A stretch of DNA of 64,000 bases, from contig NZ_FQZS01000019.1 of assembly GCF_900142105.1 (NCBI RefSeq), positions 1 through 64,000 on the forward strand, written 5' to 3'. The position numbers and the translations under genes are program-made. Origin of the DNA: Lutispora thermophila DSM 19022. Its GTDB lineage: Bacteria; Bacillota; Clostridia; Lutisporales; Lutisporaceae. The notes beneath the pieces are model-generated. The model saw only the letters and a list, made by a program, of their open reading frames with translations, was not told the origin of the DNA and searched no databases. Shown piece by piece: positions 8,257-17,806 of this stretch (its first letter is position 1; each line of letters begins with the position of its first letter).

Positions 8257-10305
8257 TTATTCAAACTTGAACTGATTAATCTGTTGATTTAATTCCATTG
8301 ACAATTCATTTAAGCGCTCTGCATTTTTGGCTACTTCCTCAATGGCCTTCACTTGTTCATTTAAAGAAGCTGTGACTTCTTCAGTTGCAGCGGCCGTTTC
8401 CTCTGAAACTGCAGAAATGCTGCTGATGGATTTAACTATTATATCCTTATTAATACTTAATTCATCAATAAACTTATTGACTTTATCTATTTCATCAGTT
8501 ATGTTACCAATAGATCTTGAGATTATGCTGAATGTCCTATTTACTCCTTCTACTGCCGATGTCTGCTCTTGTGTTATATATTTTACCTCACTCATTCTTT
8601 CTATAGCATTGTTATTTTCTGCTTGCAATTCCTCCACTATTTCCTTTATTTTATCAGCTGCTTCCTTTGATTCTTCAGCAAGCTTTCTAATTTCTTCTGC
8701 TACTACAGCAAAACCGCGGCCCGCTTCTCCTGCTCTTGCAGCTTCTATTGAAGCATTAAGTGCCAATAGATTTGTTTGTCCAGCAATAGATGAAATAGTG
8801 CCTAATATTTCATTGATTTTACTTGATTTAATATTTAAATCTTTTATCGTCTCTTGAATTTTGATCATTGATTCATTGTTCAACTTAGTTTTCTTAATTA
8901 GCTCTTCAACAGCAATTATGCCATCCTTATTGGCATCATTAACTTCTTTTGCGTTATCATACATGGTTTTACTCTTAATTTTCAATTGTTCGAATTTTTC
9001 ATCTAAAGATGCTGCATTGATAGAACTCTGCTCTGCATCTGATGCTTGTTCTCCAGCGCCCTTTGCTATATCTTCTACTGCTCTGCAAACCTCTTCAGAT
9101 GATGCAACTGTTTCTTCTGATATAGCAGCTAAGCTGTTAGCAGAATGTGCCGCTTCCTCAGCCACATTTCTGACACCAATCAGCAGTTTCTTCATATTAT
9201 TTATCATTCTATCAAAACTATTAGAAAGGGCACCTAATTCATCCTTAGAATTAACATCACATTTTACTGTTAGATCTCCTTGTGCCAATAACTCTGCTGT
9301 AGCCTTTATTTTAACGATTCTGCTAATAATATTTTTTGTAAACAATATTATTACCAATGTAACAATAGAAATACATACGAAAAACAAAATCACTACATTT
9401 CGCAATAAAACATTTAACGGTTCATATAATTCCTTCTCAGATATAGTAAGCCCAATTATCCAATTAGTCTTTGGGAAATTGTAATAATACAACTTATATT
9501 TTTCATTGCCATCCAAATATGAAGCATTGCCGTTTTTGCTTTCCAACATCCTTTTTCCAACTTCAGAAAAACTCTGATTAGGATCGTTTAAGATATTCTC
9601 TTTCATTACTTTTTCAGAATCACTATGGGCTATAAAAAGTCCTTCTCTATTTATTAAAAATGCTTTACCCGTTTCTCCTACTACCGTATTGCTTATTAAT
9701 TCTTGTATACTGCTTAAATTAATATCTGCAGTGACAACTCCCTTAACTTCTCCATTATGAAAAAACGGTACAGAAGTTGTAATCATGGTAATATCAGAAA
9801 TTTCATCGTAATATGGATTACTCCATTGAACTTCTCCACCAGAATTTTTTGCTTTTTGATACCAATCATATGCAAAATAATCATATTGTTCGTTGCTATA
9901 ATCCATTGTTAATTCTATATTATTTCCATCTTTATATGCATAGGGTCCAAAGTATTTTTCTTCTGCACTAAATTCATAGGGTTCAAACCATATGCCGTTC
10001 CCATAGGTATCTTCATTTGTATCCACAATACTTTTTAACATTGAAATATAGACATTTTTATCTTTTATATGTATGGTAGATTCTACTGATTTTGCTATAT
10101 TAATTGCCAATTGCTCATGCTTCCATAGTCTCTTTTCAATTCCTTCAGTAATGGTGTTTATTTGATGAGACATCTTTTCTTCAATTTCATTATTGATTAT
10201 GGCCTTTGAAAAGAAATAACTTGTTGCCGTGACAGCAAACATACCTATAACTACTAAAGAAATAGTGATACTCAATAAAGCTGCTCTTATACTCTTGAAC
10301 CTCAT
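8257..10305 (-). CDS. Methyl-accepting chemotaxis protein with Cache sensor
   Basis: A transmembrane chemoreceptor of 682 residues. The order is a short cytosolic tail, TM1 (about 8-31), an extracellular double-Cache-like sensor (about 40-275; note [17 protein letters not shown] and [16 protein letters not shown]), TM2 (about 295-320), HAMP, and a long coiled coil with the hairpin tip [39 protein letters not shown] start at the ATG at 10305, eight bases after AAAGGAG. A longer frame to 10350 has no such site. Cache domains of this kind often bind amino or carboxylic acids; the ligand here is unknown. Confidence 0.95.
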   Translation of the reverse strand: MRFKSIRAALLSITISLVVIGMFAVTATSYFFSKAIINNEIEEKMSHQINTITEGIEKRLWKHEQLAINIAKSVESTIHIKDKNVYISMLKSIVDTNEDTYGNGIWFEPYEFSAEEKYFGPYAYKDGNNIELTMDYSNEQYDYFAYDWYQKAKNSGGEVQWSNPYYDEISDITMITTSVPFFHNGEVKGVVTADINLSSIQELISNTVVGETGKAFLINREGLFIAHSDSEKVMKENILNDPNQSFSEVGKRMLESKNGNASYLDGNEKYKLYYYNFPKTNWIIGLTISEKELYEPLNVLLRNVVILFFVCISIVTLVIILFTKNIISRIVKIKATAELLAQGDLTVKCDVNSKDELGALSNSFDRMINNMKKLLIGVRNVAEEAAHSANSLAAISEETVASSEEVCRAVEDIAKGAGEQASDAEQSSINAASLDEKFEQLKIKSKTMYDNAKEVNDANKDGIIAVEELIKKTKLNNESMIKIQETIKDLNIKSSKINEILGTISSIAGQTNLLALNASIEAARAGEAGRGFAVVAEEIRKLAEESKEAADKIKEIVEELQAENNNAIERMSEVKYITQEQTSAVEGVNRTFSIISRSIGNITDEIDKVNKFIDELSINKDIIVKSISSISAVSEETAAATEEVTASLNEQVKAIEEVAKNAERLNELSMELNQQINQFKFE

Positions 10306-10938
10306 AAAAGCCTCTCCTTTCATATATACTATTTTTAATCGCAGAACCACACAATTTGAATGAATGCTGAATAAGTATTTGCTTAAATGCTTATTGCATC
10401 TGTTTCCAGAAACAGAACATGATTCAATTCTACAAAGCTTGATTTATTTCATTATTTGACTGATATGACAAAATATTTGCTTCTTCGTAATTATAATTTT
10501 TATACATCGCTTAACTCATTCCTGACATTTTATCATCATCGTAAAATAAAACTCTTCTTATGTTTATTATAGTACCAATGTCCTAATTAAACAACATAAT
10601 TTTACATATATAGTCATGATTAGACATAATTTATGCAACGTATCGTTGAAGTTAATTTTTTTAATAATACTTAGACATTGCAAAAAATAATAAAATATTG
10701 GTATTGTGTTGATTCTTGAGAATCATATGTAAAATTATAATCACACAGTTCTTCTTCATTAATTTGGAAAGAATATAATTTCTAAATTATTTTTATTTGC
10801 ATTCTTCCTCTTTGCAATAATTTAAACAATTCCTAATTTTCTTTACTTTTAATTTGTGTAATGCTATACTAATATCAATTCGACATATATGGTCAAATTA
10901 CTCCATATTTTGCATATTATAATTCGGGAGGGATTGTA
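10306..10938. other. Intergenic between divergent chemoreceptors
   Basis: About 630 bp of AT-rich DNA with no credible gene. It holds a perfect dyad CTGTTTC-CA-GAAACAG at 10400-10415 and the promoter noted for the PocR receptor. No riboswitch was recognised. Confidence 0.5.
10842..10870 (+). promoter_or_regulatory. Candidate sigma-A promoter of the PocR receptor
   Basis: TTTACT (10842-10847), 17 bp, TATACT (10865-10870). The predicted start is about 60 bp before the ATG at 10939. Confidence 0.4.
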
Positions 10939-11973
10939 ATGAGCAATGAAAAGACAACAATGAATCTCACTAATATCAAATTACAAGATGTAATAGACAT
11001 TGATTTTCTGCAAAAATTCCAAGACGATTTTGCTACTGCCATAGGATTGGCAAGTGTCACTGTTGATACTAATGGAATCCCTGTAACAAACCCCAGCAGA
11101 TACACAAGGTTTTGCAACTATGTTCATTCTACTAAAATTGGAGATAATCGTTGTGCGGAATCTCACCGCAAAGGGGGAGAAGAAGCTGCTAGATTGGGTA
11201 AACCTGTCACCTATGAATGTCATGCTGGATTAATCGATTTTGCTGCTCCCATCATGCTTGAAGGTCAATTAATTGGCACAATTCTAGGAGGTCAAGTATT
11301 GGAGAACTTTCAGAATGAAGACAAGTATAAGCAAATTGCCTCAGAAATAAATGTAGATGAAGCAGCCTTTGTATCTGCTGCCAAAGAAATAAGATTAATG
11401 TCAAACGAAGAAATCTTGGCTGCTGCTGAAGTATTATACTTTGTAGCTAATAGTATGGCAAAAAATTGGTATCATCAACGAAAATTAGCAGACGCTACCG
11501 ATACATTAAATGAGAGTTTAAATCAAATAGCTGCTACCATGGAACAACTCGCAGCCTCAGCACAAGAAGTTAATAATTCTCAAAAAATGCTCAATGCAGA
11601 AATTAATAATGTTAATACAATGTCTGAGCAAATAAGTGAAGTTTTAGATTTTATTAAGGAAATTGCAGATGAAACTCGCATGCTTGGTCTAAATGCAGCT
11701 ATTGAAGCAGCCAGAGCAGGCACCGCTGGGCTAGGCTTTGGAGTCGTCGCAGAAGAGATACGCAAGCTATCCAGTGAATCAAAGCAAACCGTTGCAAAAA
11801 TAAGATCCTTTGTTGATAAAATTCAAGCTTCTATTAAAAACACTGTAAAAATAGGAGATACCACTATTTCTGCTACAGAAGAGCAATCCGCTGCTGTACA
11901 AGAAATGACTGCAAGTATAGAAGAAATATCCTCTCTATCCGAAAGTTTAAACGAACTTGCTCATAGTAAATAG
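10939..11973 (+). CDS. Soluble chemoreceptor: PocR sensor + MCP signalling domain
   Basis: A 344-residue protein with no membrane segment. Residues of about 15-175 are a PocR-type ligand-binding domain ([64 protein letters not shown]). Residues of about 190-340 are an MCP signalling hairpin with [19 protein letters not shown] and [13 protein letters not shown]. It should sense a cytosolic ligand and signal to CheA. PocR domains are known in regulators of 1,2-propanediol/cobalamin genes and of C1 compounds. GGGAGGG lies upstream, and a CheW-like gene follows after 45 bp. Confidence 0.93.
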   Translation: MSNEKTTMNLTNIKLQDVIDIDFLQKFQDDFATAIGLASVTVDTNGIPVTNPSRYTRFCNYVHSTKIGDNRCAESHRKGGEEAARLGKPVTYECHAGLIDFAAPIMLEGQLIGTILGGQVLENFQNEDKYKQIASEINVDEAAFVSAAKEIRLMSNEEILAAAEVLYFVANSMAKNWYHQRKLADATDTLNESLNQIAATMEQLAASAQEVNNSQKMLNAEINNVNTMSEQISEVLDFIKEIADETRMLGLNAAIEAARAGTAGLGFGVVAEEIRKLSSESKQTVAKIRSFVDKIQASIKNTVKIGDTTISATEEQSAAVQEMTASIEEISSLSESLNELAHSK

Positions 11974-12018
11974 TTCTATAGGGCATAACCTTATAATAAA
12001 GCGATCGGGGGTTTTTGC

Positions 12019-12516
12019 ATGTCAAATGCTCAATTTATCATATTCGAATTAGAAAAGCAACAATATGGCATTAGGATAGATTTTGTTAACGGAATAAACA
12101 AACTGAAGGATTTTTTAATTTACAATGTTCCTAACTCTCCTACTTTCATTGAAGGCATAATCAACCTAAGAGGTAAAGTCATCCCACTGTACAATTTAAG
12201 AAAACGTTTCAACTTAGCAAATAACAATATTACCAAAGAAGATGAAATACTAATTGCCATAGTAGATGATTTCATGATTGGTCTTATTGTGAATGAGGTA
12301 ATAGATATAGTTAAGATTAGCGATGAAGATATTGAACCTACAAACAGACTGTTTTCTAACAATATCTACAGTACATTCATTTCAGGTATAGCTAAAACAA
12401 ATGAACATATGATCATCATACTGGATGTTCAAAAAGTTCTAACAGCGGAAGAACAGGATCTTGTTGTTCCATTAATCGAAGGACAGAATATAGAAGCAAT
12501 CAATGATAAAATCTAA
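12019..12516 (+). CDS. cheW: CheW-like chemotaxis adaptor
   Basis: A single CheW domain of 165 residues that couples chemoreceptors to the CheA kinase. The pattern QFIIFELEKQQYGIRIDFVNGI, FIEGIINLRGKVIPLYNLRKRF, and then EILIAIVDDFMIGLIVNEV is typical. It directly follows the PocR-type receptor in the same direction, so the two probably form a dedicated receptor/adaptor pair. No cheA is in the window. GGGGG upstream of the ATG is the likely ribosome site. Confidence 0.92.
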   Translation: MSNAQFIIFELEKQQYGIRIDFVNGINKLKDFLIYNVPNSPTFIEGIINLRGKVIPLYNLRKRFNLANNNITKEDEILIAIVDDFMIGLIVNEVIDIVKISDEDIEPTNRLFSNNIYSTFISGIAKTNEHMIIILDVQKVLTAEEQDLVVPLIEGQNIEAINDKI

Positions 12517-12542
12517 TTCATATTACGTACATATTAACGATA

Positions 12543-12598
12543 CATAAATATTAAGAGATTAGAAGGATGACCTTTCCTCTAATCTCTTAATATTTATG
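12543..12598. terminator. Bidirectional 21-bp hairpin between convergent genes
   Basis: The arms at 12543-12563 and 12578-12598 are perfect complements (CATAAATATTAAGAG and onward). It lies between the plus-strand cheW-like gene and the minus-strand aminotransferase, as expected for a shared terminator, although the T-run is poor. Confidence 0.6.
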
Positions 12599-12720
12599 CA
12601 GCTATTTTGATTTACTTTCAATTCTTAAGAAAACTCTTTTGCTTCATTTCTCATTGCTCCACATTCTTCCATTGTCTATACATGCTTGAAATATGCATTT
12701 GTTTTGATACAAAATTCATA

Positions 12721-13893
12721 TTAAATTTTGACTAGTTTTTCCAATCGATTCAACACCTCATCCAATATATCTCGACTTCTTGCAAAATGCAATCTAATTA
12801 GATTATTCACAGGCTCCCTGAAAAAGCTTGATCCCGGAACTGCAGCAACACCTATCTTTTTTATCATCCATTCGCAAAACTGCAAATCAGTCCATCCTTT
12901 AAATATATCCATTGACAAGAACTCTGATATATCCATCATTACGAAATAGGTACCCTGTGGTGTCGTATGTTTTAATCCTATATCATCAAGACGTTTGCAG
13001 AAATAATCTCGCTTTTCGGTATACATTTTTTGCAATTTTTTATAGTATGAATCATCAAAGTTGACACCTATGCAGGCAGCCTCCTGAAGCGGAGTTGGAG
13101 CACATATAGTTAGGAAATCATGAACTTTTTTTGCATTTTCCATTACCTTTTCCGGTCCTATGAGATATCCCAAACGCCAACCTGTTATAGAATAAGTTTT
13201 TGACAAAGAGCTGCAAGTTATTGTGTTGTCATACATGTCTTGCAATCCTGCCATATGAACATGTTGATAAGGTTCATATATTATATGTTCATATACTTCA
13301 TCGGTGATTACAAATGCATCATGCTTTAATGCCAAAGAACCTATAAACTCCATTTCTTCCTTAGTAAACACCTTGCCAGTTGGATTTGACGGATTGCAAA
13401 CAACTATCGCTTTAACATTTTGCTTAAAGGCATCCTCCAGCACTTGTTTATCAAAACTAAAATCCGGCGGATTCAGTGGCACATATATGGGGTTTGCTCC
13501 TGAGAGAATTATATCTGCCATGTAATTCTCGTAAAAAGGGCTGAAAATAATTACATTATCACCTGGATTGCATATGGTCATCATAGCACACATCATAGCT
13601 TCAGTACCACCGCAAGTAACAAGTACTTCCTTATCAGGATCAATTGTACGATTAATAGCTTTACCATGCTTTCTTGCCAATGCACTTCGCAAATTATAAG
13701 ATCCATATGTAATTGTATATTGATGGGGCCCAGTATATGTTATATTAGCCAATGCATCTAATATCTCCTTAGGTGGATCAAAATCAGGGAATCCCTGAGA
13801 AAGATTTATGGCTCCATAGGCATCAGATATTCTTGTCATGCGCCTTATGACAGAATCAGTAAACAAATCAACACGATCGCTTAGTCTCGGCAT
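12721..13893 (-). CDS. PLP-dependent class I/II aminotransferase
   Basis: A 390-residue fold-type I aminotransferase. Visible are INLSQGFPDFDPP at the substrate entrance, NPSNPTGK at 167-174 (cofactor Asn), DEVYE with Asp198/Tyr201, the PLP lysine Lys232 in SSLSKTYSITGWRLGY, and a C-terminal RLHFARS with the carboxylate-binding Arg. It belongs to the aspartate/aromatic/methionine aminotransferase group; the substrate cannot be fixed from sequence. It has its own AGGAGG site. It stands near the peptide-catabolic cluster and could deaminate released amino acids. Confidence 0.9.
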   Translation of the reverse strand: MPRLSDRVDLFTDSVIRRMTRISDAYGAINLSQGFPDFDPPKEILDALANITYTGPHQYTITYGSYNLRSALARKHGKAINRTIDPDKEVLVTCGGTEAMMCAMMTICNPGDNVIIFSPFYENYMADIILSGANPIYVPLNPPDFSFDKQVLEDAFKQNVKAIVVCNPSNPTGKVFTKEEMEFIGSLALKHDAFVITDEVYEHIIYEPYQHVHMAGLQDMYDNTITCSSLSKTYSITGWRLGYLIGPEKVMENAKKVHDFLTICAPTPLQEAACIGVNFDDSYYKKLQKMYTEKRDYFCKRLDDIGLKHTTPQGTYFVMMDISEFLSMDIFKGWTDLQFCEWMIKKIGVAAVPGSSFFREPVNNLIRLHFARSRDILDEVLNRLEKLVKI

Positions 13894-13964
13894 TTTTCTA
13901 CCTCCTTGTAAAAAGCCGTTATAATTTATATCACTATATTAATACACTCAAACTATACCACAAC

Positions 13965-14651
13965 CTATAGTTGATTCAACTCTTCTTTTATCTCCTTCCA
14001 GCCAGGTAGGTATTCATCCATATAAGCATAAAACCTTTTATTATGATGTCTTTCAAGTAGATGTACCATCTCATGAACTACTATGTATTCAAGGCATCTT
14101 GGATTTTTTTTTGCCAATTCTAGATTGATCCAGATTCGTTTTGCAACAGGATTGCAGGTACCCCATTTGGTTTTCATAAGCTTAACTCCATAAGAAGTCA
14201 CCTTTACATCCATTACTTGCTCCCATTTTTCAATGAACTTTGAGATATCTTTTTTAAGCTGGCTTCGATACCATTCAATCATCACTTTTTCTCTTTGCTC
14301 CCTGGTGCTTCCTTCTCTAATGTAAAAATCCATTCGATTATTGCATATCTCTACTCTTTGTCTTTTTCTTGTATATATGACATTTAATAAATATCTTCTG
14401 CCTTGAAAGTAATGGTTTTCTCCTGAAACATATTGTTTTTGAGGATCTATCTCCATATTCTGATATTTAGCCCGTTGCTTTTTTATCCAGTTTAACTTTG
14501 AAACAGCAAAATTCCAAATATCCCCATCATTTATTTTCTTAGGTGCAGTAATTCGCACTCTACCGTCAGGTTTATATACAGATATGTACATGTTCTTGAT
14601 GCTTTTTTTGATTACTTCTATATCAATATCTTCAATTCTAATGCTTTTCAT
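13965..14651 (-). CDS. YgjP-type metal-dependent hydrolase (DUF45)
   Basis: A cytosolic protein of the YgjP/DUF45 zinc-metallopeptidase-like family, 228 residues from the ATG at 14651, which has GGAG at good spacing; the frame runs further to 14684 without one. The metal site is clear near the C-terminus: His193-Glu-x-x-His197 (VVHEMVHLLERHHNKRF) plus a later His. Upstream, KTKWGTCNP is also typical. Members are often near type I restriction systems, but none is here. Substrate unknown. Confidence 0.88.
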   Translation of the reverse strand: MKSIRIEDIDIEVIKKSIKNMYISVYKPDGRVRITAPKKINDGDIWNFAVSKLNWIKKQRAKYQNMEIDPQKQYVSGENHYFQGRRYLLNVIYTRKRQRVEICNNRMDFYIREGSTREQREKVMIEWYRSQLKKDISKFIEKWEQVMDVKVTSYGVKLMKTKWGTCNPVAKRIWINLELAKKNPRCLEYIVVHEMVHLLERHHNKRFYAYMDEYLPGWKEIKEELNQL

Positions 14652-14847
14652 ATGAATTCTCCATTTATTTCTATTATCTATCACAGGAAATATATATAAA
14701 TTATGCCATCATTTATATAGATACTTAGATGTTTGCTTGCTAATTATACCATATATGTTGACCACATACAAAAAAACTGAACAATATATTAAACTTAAAC
14801 AACTATGATGGCGGTATATACATAACCATCATGGTTACTGCTGATCT

Positions 14848-16021
14848 TTAACTATTGAGACTATTATTTTGCTTCTTCCAATACCAATTGTAGTACAAAT
14901 TGAGATTCCATCTTTTCTTTTTAGCCGTTGAAATACTATCCGATAATATTTTACATAACTCCTGCTCTGATTGCTTTGCTAATCTCATAACTTCTATTTT
15001 ATCCTCATCAGACTTGACTTGATCAGCAAGCTTCATCAGCTGTGCTTCTACTTCATCCCTCTTGGCTGTAAATGATGATATATCTGCTATTTGTCCATTA
15101 AGCACCATCCTATGTAACAACTCATTTTTCTTCCAATATTCTACAGCTTCTGATTGCTGTTCTTCAGTAAAAAACAATTCCTTGTTTTCAATAAACCAGT
15201 AAGGCTTATACAAAGATAGACATGGCAGAGAAGTATTTGTACACCACAATGTTATACTGCCACTCCTCAACTGTGCTATCATGCTTCCAGTGGTTTGGCT
15301 TGAAATAACTCCCCCTCCGTGCATGCATATGCTTTTCATGCTGCCGGATCTGAAATTCCCAACTTTATCATTACAATGGCTTCTCAGTATTCTCTTCATA
15401 TAACCCACATCAATGTTTCTAGCATTGCTTCTCAAGGAATCCATTGTGTACTGCCGCCTATAATCTCCTTTTGAAGCAAATGAATACAACTTATCCTCAT
15501 AACAATCCTTGAAGCTGAAATCCTCTTTAGACTTGCAACATCCTTTGCTAATGGCATCGTTTATCAAATCACTACTGCATCGGTCAAAATCTTTTTTCAG
15601 GGTAAGGGAGTTTGAAATAGTATATATATCATATATTTGCTTTACTGCCCAATTCTTACCGGCAGTTTCCAACACATAAGCACTATTATGATCCGCTATG
15701 ATAAAAGAATTGTGATAGCGGAGATTTTGACTTCAGCTTTTCCTTTGTGAATACCGCCTCATTGCCAATGACTAATCCCTTATAATTTATCCCCATTTCG
15801 GCACCCCATATCCAGTGGGGCTTTATCAATATTGCTTCATATGTAAACTCTTCTCCGTCAACTTCTATATATGTACATTTAATTTTTTTGTTTTTATCTC
15901 GCTTTTTAGGAGGTACTCTAATCATTATTTGTGGTTCATTAGGTTCTCTGTCGCTGTTCTTACCAAATATCACCGAGTTGTCCTTCGTTGCATTTGATAA
16001 AGCAACCAACGTATCACACAT
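14848..16021 (-). pseudogene. C69-family dipeptidase, internal out-of-frame deletion
   Basis: Two abutting frames together match a peptidase family C69 (U34) dipeptidase. The first (16021 to 15686) begins MCDTLVALSNATKDNSVIFG with the N-terminal nucleophile Cys2 and reaches GNEAVFTKEKLKSKSP. The second continues with YHNSFIIADHNSAYVLETAG and runs to 14848. The segment normally linking them (about 60 residues with GMDLLRLALER and YGQGG-type motifs) is missing, and the junction near 15720 changes frame. The gene is therefore probably dead, or produces only a 111-residue stub. It once belonged to the peptide-degrading set nearby. Confidence 0.85.
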
Positions 16022-16494
16022 TGTATATCCCGCCTTTTGTATGCTATGTTTAATAGCTATACTAAACGTTTCTGGATATTCTATTTCTCATGAAAACTGT
16101 AGAAGTCGTTCCAATAACCAACAAAGTAAGCTTTAACCAACTTCTACACAGAATCAACAAATTCCTTAATTTTTAATTAATTCGATATTCATCACATAAC
16201 CAGCATTTCAGTATACAAATTATATACTTTTTTAGTAATTATATCATAAATATAACTCCATATTTCAAAACTCACTGCATAATATGCATATCACTTAGGC
16301 GCATCAAAGTTATAAATGCTTCTTTAGGAAGCCTTTATAACAATCAAGAAAGCCTTTCTTGAAACCCATTACAGAAAGTAATAATAAGGTAGAATTATAT
16401 TTTCATATGAGATGCCAAAAAAACTTTAGCCCAATTAAATTGTGTTAAAGGTATTTTGACATAATCTCAAGCTATAAAATTCCTATTTTCAGTT
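16022..16494. other. Intergenic with one copy of a dispersed hairpin repeat
   Basis: No gene is seen in 470 bp. It includes a hairpin AAGAAAG-C-CTTTCTT at 16347-16361 within a 29-nt segment that recurs near 31 kb (see the repeat entries). Confidence 0.5.
16347..16379. repeat. Dispersed repeat copy A
   Basis: The segment 16351-16379 matches 31047-31075 at 27 of 29 positions (core CCTTTCTTGAAA, then CATTAC). Relative to copy B this copy lacks the inner part of the hairpin. Confidence 0.6.
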
Positions 16495-17688
16495 TTATTT
16501 TGATTTATCACTGAAATTATCTTTGCTAAGCAAATTACTAATAGCAAGCATTATTATTTTCCTATATGCCTCAATATCTTCTTGATCCAGTACTGGAATT
16601 TTCCAATAATCTTTATAGGAAGCAGGTACCAGCATTGAAATTACTGCAGCTGTCCCTGGAACAATGCCTGGAGATCTTACTTCATCATGAACACTGTTAG
16701 ACATGAAGCTTATACCTCCTGCATCTTCGCTTATTAATTTAGCCATGTCAGCAATGATTGACACTTTATCGAAAGATGAATCTACATCTTTTAGCTTTTG
16801 CCCCAATTGGATTATTCTCTCAGCAAAGTTTTCAGTAGCTTTAGCCAGCTGTCCCTTATTTTGAGGAAGGGCGTTATTTAAATATATATAATGAATTCCA
16901 ATCTCTTTAGCTGCTTTAACCAATCTATTGGCTATATCCACGTTGTCCAACGATTCTTGGGCTCGGAATAAAAATGTGTTTCTATCAATCTTATCAGACA
17001 ATCCTGGTATATATGCCTTGCTTTCTACAATAATTGTAGGTGTGCTGTCAATTCCTACTCTTTTCATCAGTTCACTCTTGGGCCCATACATTGTATTGCC
17101 TTCATTATCTTCGTTAGGTCCTATCCCTCCGTCGGAACCATTTATATTTAGCAGCAGAGAAACTGGAATTCCATCCACGTCTATAATTGTTGCAGCCATT
17201 TTATCAATACTTCCTTCATACTTATCAGTTGTTATATATACCTTATCCGGAGATTTCTTATGGAAAGAATCCAATACAGCCAATGCTATGGCCCCTTGGA
17301 AAGCAACAGGTGTTTCCATAACTCCTTGTCCATACATGCGTCCAAAGGTTTTTACTGCTATTCTTTGTGTATATATTCCATCTTCATTTATCGCTCTCTT
17401 TAGCAATTCTGCTTCTGCCGGTGTTATACCACGGCGAGCATAAGCTGTTCCTATGCCTTCACCATATGTTTCTACCGTTATAAAACCTTTGTATATGTCG
17501 CATTCTATATTTTTTATTCTTGTATCCACTCCCAATGCTTCTCTCATTAGAGACGCTACTAAAGCAAATCCTGCAGAATCATCTTGTACAAAAGAGCTAT
17601 GGCTGTGAACATGTCCCACTCCTACATGTCCTACCACAGAAAATAATCCTTTTGCTTCATCTGATATGGACACTTTGCAACTTTTCAT
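16495..17688 (-). CDS. Unrecognised 397-residue protein of the peptide-catabolic cluster
   Basis: I do not recognise this family. It is a soluble protein with no signal peptide or membrane segment, starting at an ATG nine bases after AAAGGAAAG. Near the N-terminus is a His/Asp-rich motif, GHVGVGHVHSHSSFVQDDSAG (His21, 26, 28, 30; Asp36, 37), and later NINGSDGGIGPNEDNEGN (about 182-198), both of which look like metal- or ligand-binding loops. It lies 118 bp downstream of two amidohydrolases and an amino-acid permease on the same strand, so a role as a hydrolase or isomerase in the same catabolic route is likely but unproven. Confidence 0.7.
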   Translation of the reverse strand: MKSCKVSISDEAKGLFSVVGHVGVGHVHSHSSFVQDDSAGFALVASLMREALGVDTRIKNIECDIYKGFITVETYGEGIGTAYARRGITPAEAELLKRAINEDGIYTQRIAVKTFGRMYGQGVMETPVAFQGAIALAVLDSFHKKSPDKVYITTDKYEGSIDKMAATIIDVDGIPVSLLLNINGSDGGIGPNEDNEGNTMYGPKSELMKRVGIDSTPTIIVESKAYIPGLSDKIDRNTFLFRAQESLDNVDIANRLVKAAKEIGIHYIYLNNALPQNKGQLAKATENFAERIIQLGQKLKDVDSSFDKVSIIADMAKLISEDAGGISFMSNSVHDEVRSPGIVPGTAAVISMLVPASYKDYWKIPVLDQEDIEAYRKIIMLAISNLLSKDNFSDKSK

Positions 17689-17806
17689 ACTCGAAGCTTT
17701 CCTTTCTAAATATGCTTATTTCTCAAACTATTAATTTTAATTCTAACGTATAATGTTCAATAAATAGCTACCTTCCAAAAATTATTGAAAGGTAGCCACA
17801 TAATAG

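Noticed and set aside
8327-9484. Two long plus-strand frames rich in Ser/Ala/Leu
   Set aside because: They are complements of the coiled-coil chemoreceptor domain, whose periodic codons leave the other strand open.
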